The notes below the pieces were generated by a model that worked only from the letters and a program-made list of their open reading frames with translations, did not search any database and had not been told where the DNA came from. From NCBI GenBank assembly GCA_947650365.1, contig OX393549.1, forward strand, positions 23,983,347-24,047,346: a DNA stretch of 64,000 nt, in the 5' to 3' direction. This DNA is from Chamaelirium japonicum (taxonomy: Eukaryota; Streptophyta; Magnoliopsida; Liliales; Melanthiaceae). Of this stretch, positions 60,623 to 64,000 are shown one piece after another (the stretch's first letter is position 1; the number at the start of each line of letters is the position of its first letter). The translations under genes and the position numbers were made by a program.

Positions 60623-60746
60623 ACAAGTGAATCAACTCACTCCAGATTGTACATTTCTTCGGATAGCTTTGATTTTGTTTGTGCAAGTGACGTGCATCAA
60701 GTTCATCCGAGCATTACCCGAGTTTCATACTAGCAAGGCATGAACA

Positions 60747-61055
60747 AAATCTTAACCTAACAATAAACATAAAATCTATAGGCAATGGGATAAACCCTAG
60801 ACCAAGGGATCACAAACCTAATCGAACCCCTCCGTCCCCAGTCCCTTCTCGTCTTCACTGCTCGCCGCCGCCCCAAGAGCTGCAACTTGAGCTCTCGCTC
60901 GCTGCAGCCGCCAACTCTGCTGCTCAAACCCACCTTTGCCACCGCTAGCCACCACGTTTGTTGCGCGTGCTTTCCAAATTGATGGAAGGAGAGGCCAGGT
61001 GTGAGGGCGATTTTAGATTTTTGAAAATATTTAGGAACCTAACGTTAACGGGGAT
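60747..61055. repeat. Dispersed repeat, copy 2 of 2
   Basis: Partner of 32630-32945. See that entry for shared blocks. Confidence 0.55.
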
Positions 61056-61179
61056 GTCTCATTGTTCTGTTCGTTTGTAATTTCTTATGCCAAGGATTAG
61101 TCACCAATTAGCCTTTTTTTCTCTAAGGGCTAATAAAATTCACCAAAAAATGGAGAGGAAACATGTATAAAAACCTACT

Positions 61180-61290
61180 GGTTAATTTGTGAGAGGTCCT
61201 TGACTACAGATCCATTCCATGAACAGGACCTGCTAAAGTTTTTTTTAGCCTAAGGTCTTTATCCTTTTTGATAAATCCAAAATTATACTT
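61180..61290. repeat. Dispersed repeat B, copy 2
   Basis: Partner of 46676-46795. Confidence 0.5.
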
Positions 61291-61360
61291 TCCCTGCTCT
61301 CTTCTCCCATCACTCTCTCTCTCTCTCTCTCGACGCATCCACCACCGATCGTGCATCGCA

Positions 61361-61530
61361 CCTCACCCCGATGGCAGCCACCGCCGGTGAGAAGGGATGA
61401 GGTGAGGTTCCGACTGGCACATCACATCCCACCCCGATGGCAGCCACCGCCAGTGAGAAGGGATGAGGTGAGGCTCCGACTGGCACATCACATCCCGCCC
61501 CGATGGCAGCCACCACCGATCAGCCACTGT
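61361..61530. repeat. 66-bp minisatellite
   Basis: CCCCGATGGCAGCCACC starts at 61366, 61432 and 61498: about 2.5 copies of a 66-bp unit. The period is a multiple of three, so frames stay open through it. No gene evidence beyond that. Confidence 0.8.
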
Positions 61531-61809
61531 CGATGAGAAAGGAGGAGGTGGAGTCCGACAGCGACAAACAAGTATAGTCAATTCGGTATTCATTGATTCA
61601 GTGACATTTCAAAAAAAATTAAAAACATAGTTGAATGATATCTTTGTCCATAGATTTTTCAGCTTTTTCCTATAGCATAATTATTCTTTGCCAACGGCTC
61701 ACGAAGTCTCTCAAAAAATAAGCATAATATCTCTCGTTCATCACAAATTGTCCCCTCGTAGGGTTACTGACAAGATCTCTCTGTCTTTTTTTTCTTTTTC
61801 TTTTTTTTT

Positions 61810-62094
61810 GGGTTATTTTGATTTTGCCCACAAATTTTGCCTTGAATTAGACTTTACCTCCCATTTTTCATTAATTAGACTTTACCCCCCAAAACTAACT
61901 TTTCCGTCACCACACCATCTAAGAGAAAGCCACCTAAGAGAAAGGGTCAGCTGACGGAAAATAAATAACGTTTTGGCCCTTCTGGGGGCTGAGCTGACGG
62001 AACAGTTAGTTTTGGAGGGTAAAGTCTAATTAATGAAAATATGGGGGCTAAAGTCTAATTCAAGGCAAAATTTGGGTGGCAAAGTCAATAACCC
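61810..62094. mobile_element. Foldback MITE in the PGIP promoter
   Basis: Arms of about 100 bp pair around a short centre: GGGTTATTTTGATTTTGCCC at the left, inverted at 62075-62094. Shared inner blocks are TTTTGCCTTGAATTAGACTT and CATTAATTAGACTTTACCC, with GACGGAA near the centre. T-tracts flank both ends. The right end lies about 28 bp before the TATA-like box of the next gene. Confidence 0.85.
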
Positions 62095-62122
62095 TTTTTT
62101 TTTTTTGGTACATACAAGATCT

Positions 62123-62131
62123 CTTTAAATA
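62123..62131 (+). promoter_or_regulatory. TATA-like box of the PGIP gene
   Basis: TTTAAATAG, about 74-82 nt before the ATG at 62205. No better TATA lies between the MITE and the start codon. Confidence 0.6.
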
Positions 62132-62204
62132 GACCACCAATCCCGGCCTATCCATCCAGCGTCGATCCCATCCGAACAACAAACACAAAACAGCAGCTAG
62201 AGAC

Positions 62205-63299
62205 ATGGCTGATATTCCCACCCTCCCCTCCGCCATCTCCCTCCTCCTCCTCTTGCTGATATCCTGCTCCACGCTCTCCGTATCCTCCGCCCTCTGCAAC
62301 AAAGAAGACAAGAAGGCCCTCCTCGCCATCAAGGCCGCCTTCAACAACGCCTACCACTTCGCCTCCTGGACCCCCAACGACCCCTGCTGCGAGTGGTACG
62401 ACGTCGACTGCGACCCCTCCACCGGCCATGGCCGCGTCACCGGCCTCTCCATCTTCGCCGACAACAACCTCACCGGCACCATCCCGGAGGCCGTTGGAGA
62501 CCTCCCCTACCTCCAGACCCTCGCGTTCCACCACCTCGCCCTGCTCACCGGCTCCATCCCCTCCTCCATCACCAAGCTCAACCGCCTCGCCATCCTCGAC
62601 CTCAGCTGGAACTCCCTCTCCGGCCCGGTCCCCTCCTTCCTCAGTGAGATCACCACCCTCATCGACCTAGACCTCTCCTTCAACCACTTCTCCGGCAACA
62701 TCCCCGCCTCACTCGCCAACCTCCCCAATCTGCTTGGCCTCCACCTCGACCGCAACGCCCTCACCGGAACCATCCCGGAATCCTTCGGGGGATTCCCCAA
62801 ATCCTCCCCGCCCAGCCTCTTCCTCTCCCACAACAACCTCTCCGGCCCGGTCCCCGCCTCCCTCGGCTTGCTGGCGTGGGGCGCCATCGACCTGTCGCGC
62901 AACCGGCTCACCGGCGACGCGTCGTTCCTGTTCGGCCCGGCGAAGCGGACGACCCAGATCGATCTCTCGAGGAACTTATTCAGCTTCGACCTATCCCGCG
63001 TCGGCTTCCCGGTGAATTTGACGCTGTTGGACCTGAACCACAACATGATCTTCGGGGGTATCCCGGCACAGGTGAACCAGCTGACCAGTCAGCTGGTGCT
63101 GTTCAACGTCAGCTACAACCGGCTCTGCGGCGAGATCCCGGCCGGAGGCGTCACCGCCCGCTTCGACCAGTACTCTTACTTTCATAACAAGTGCCTCTGC
63201 GGACCGCCGCTCGCCGCCTGCAAGGCAGAGGGATCTCGCTCTGCGTCAGAGTTGTCAAAGGTGGCGTCGGTGGTCAAACGGGACCCAAAGGCTTTATAA
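62205..63299 (+). CDS. PGIP: Polygalacturonase-inhibiting protein (LRR)
   Basis: PGIPs are secreted cell-wall proteins that bind and inhibit fungal and insect polygalacturonases. The 364-codon frame has no intron. Residues 1-29 form a signal peptide ([18 protein letters not shown]). The N-terminal cap follows with C31, [12 protein letters not shown] and the [10 protein letters not shown] cysteines. About ten extracellular LRRs of the LxLSxNxLxGxIP type span residues 80-320, with several N-glycosylation sites (NLTG, NLSG, NLTL). The C-cap has [10 protein letters not shown]. The ATG is the first in the transcript after the TATA-like box and is preceded by GAGAC. A tail of about 25 residues after the last cysteine ([12 protein letters not shown]...) is unusual, since PGIPs normally end within a few residues of it. 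Third codon positions are mostly C or G, unlike all surrounding DNA. A foldback MITE lies just upstream of the core promoter. Confidence 0.93.
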   Translation: MADIPTLPSAISLLLLLLISCSTLSVSSALCNKEDKKALLAIKAAFNNAYHFASWTPNDPCCEWYDVDCDPSTGHGRVTGLSIFADNNLTGTIPEAVGDLPYLQTLAFHHLALLTGSIPSSITKLNRLAILDLSWNSLSGPVPSFLSEITTLIDLDLSFNHFSGNIPASLANLPNLLGLHLDRNALTGTIPESFGGFPKSSPPSLFLSHNNLSGPVPASLGLLAWGAIDLSRNRLTGDASFLFGPAKRTTQIDLSRNLFSFDLSRVGFPVNLTLLDLNHNMIFGGIPAQVNQLTSQLVLFNVSYNRLCGEIPAGGVTARFDQYSYFHNKCLCGPPLAACKAEGSRSASELSKVASVVKRDPKAL

Positions 63300-63849
63300 A
63301 GTATCGTTAGCTTGAGTTGTTAATAATTACCAACCGGCTATTTCCTGTCTCTCTCCTATGTTGAAGAGGTTCTTTGTTCTATTTCTGGTATGGGCACCAT
63401 GGAGCGAACTTTTTCTCAAGGTCGTTGTGCTTTGCATGTGCATGTGAATCCACATGTTCACAGGATTATGAAAATAATAAATAGTAGCTACTGGCTACCT
63501 CCTTCGTTTCGAACTCTAGACCTCATTGAGCCATTGCTCCAGTGCCCTGTTCTTGGATCGCCTGACCGATCTAGACGAATAAAGTAATTCGAAGTAAGTT
63601 TATTAGCAATCAAATATCATAGTCTATTTGATTAGTATATATAAATTTTGCAAAAAATAAGATACAACAGGCAAGATGATTATATATAAATTTTTATAAG
63701 TAAGAGTGGTATACATAATTTCAGTATTTGTTAGGAAGGTGTATAGAAAAATAAAATCCCTATCAATCATGCATGCAAAGCCATAACCATAAGTGCATTA
63801 CTTCGCACCAACAGGTGTTGGATTGTGCGACTCCTCTATACGGTGTAAA
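63300..63849. other. PGIP 3' flank, no gene seen
   Basis: Presumably the 3' UTR, with AATAATAAATA near 63475 as a possible polyadenylation region, then AT-rich sequence. A fragment near 63755-63800 (CATGCATGCAAAGCCATAACC) resembles 34768-34795. Confidence 0.4.
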
Positions 63850-63984
63850 TCGTTGGTTGAATATCACTAGAGATATTTAGTCGTTCGGAGTTCTGACATA
63901 ATATCAATAGTGAGATTCATTTCACCGGGACCTGTATCTGTCAGAACTCCGAACGGCTAAATATCATTGGCGATATTCATCCAA
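63850..63984. repeat. Inverted repeat (probable foldback MITE)
   Basis: GTTGAATATCACTAGAGATA and GTCGTTCGGAGTTCTGACA at the left pair with TGTCAGAACTCCGAACGGC and GGCGATATTCATCCAA at the right. Arms are about 50 bp. The element may extend beyond the window. Confidence 0.65.
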
Positions 63985-64000
63985 TATATGACAGGGGACT

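Larger units (their letters stand above)
49032..60733 (+). mobile_element. Non-autonomous Helitron copy F, interrupted
   Basis: Begins TATACTAAAACGGAGCC right after copy E's CTAG and ends CGAGCATTACCCGAGTTTCATACTAG at 60733. Its body is split by the large LTR element at 49106-60060 and by a MITE at 60110-60506. Joining the flanks restores the family sequence (AGAATC followed by CTTTTGTCCTGTGT). Confidence 0.65.

Noticed and set aside
62393-63187. Alternative frames overlapping PGIP on both strands
   Set aside because: Shadow frames caused by very high GC at third positions of the real gene.

Overview
This is nuclear DNA from a flowering plant. The evidence is a plant-type U6 snRNA gene with an Upstream Sequence Element, Tat/Ogre-like and Tekay-like Ty3/gypsy retrotransposons, Helitrons with CTAG ends, and a polygalacturonase-inhibitor gene. 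That gene is intronless with an extreme preference for C/G at third codon positions, which points to a monocot (a magnoliid is possible). The species cannot be named from the sequence. Almost all of the window is repetitive. Only two ordinary host genes look intact: U6 at the left edge (minus strand, 144-245) and PGIP at the right edge (plus strand, 62205-63299).

Left block (1-4151): U6 and its promoter, a hAT-like MITE, a Helitron 3' end and a dispersed repeat. Centre-left block (4152-30932): a three-level nest. A small hAT-type element (8-bp duplication GAGAATAT) was split by a Tat/Ogre-like LTR element on the minus strand (5-bp duplication AATCC, LTRs 4371-6162 and 28486-30409). The non-coding/antisense part of that element was then split by a large non-autonomous gag-only (TR-GAG type) Ty3/gypsy element on the plus strand (7111-18225). 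The Tat element has gag, protease, RT, a first RNase H, a second (archaeal-type) RNase H and integrase, all on the minus strand. An additional antisense gene, resembling the plant mobile domain family, lies between integrase and the 3' LTR. It has a tandem-duplicated TATA promoter just inside the LTR. The reading frames are broken by a few nonsense codons.

Middle block (30933-49105): MITEs, long microsatellites, foldback elements, Helitron end-copies arranged head to tail, a small spliced open frame of unknown nature (37263-37706), a decayed PIF1/Helitron helicase gene with unexplained flanking exons (about 40.1-44.1 kb), and a patch of degenerate short repeats (45.0-46.3 kb). Right block (49106-60060): a second member of the large-LTR non-autonomous family. 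It is on the minus strand, has near-identical 4.2-kb LTRs and no gag, and is inserted in a Helitron copy with duplication GAATC. Final block (60061-64000): the Helitron remainder, MITEs, a minisatellite, a foldback MITE about 30 bp upstream of the PGIP TATA box, PGIP itself and a terminal inverted repeat.

The mobile parts do not form one pathway. The gag-only element and the gag-less element would both depend on proteins from full relatives elsewhere. The most unusual observations are the antisense gene with a duplicated promoter, the 106-bp array open in all three plus frames, the hairpin array inside the Tat LTRs, and the helicase locus without a visible Rep domain. I found no CRISPR, operon or other prokaryotic feature.
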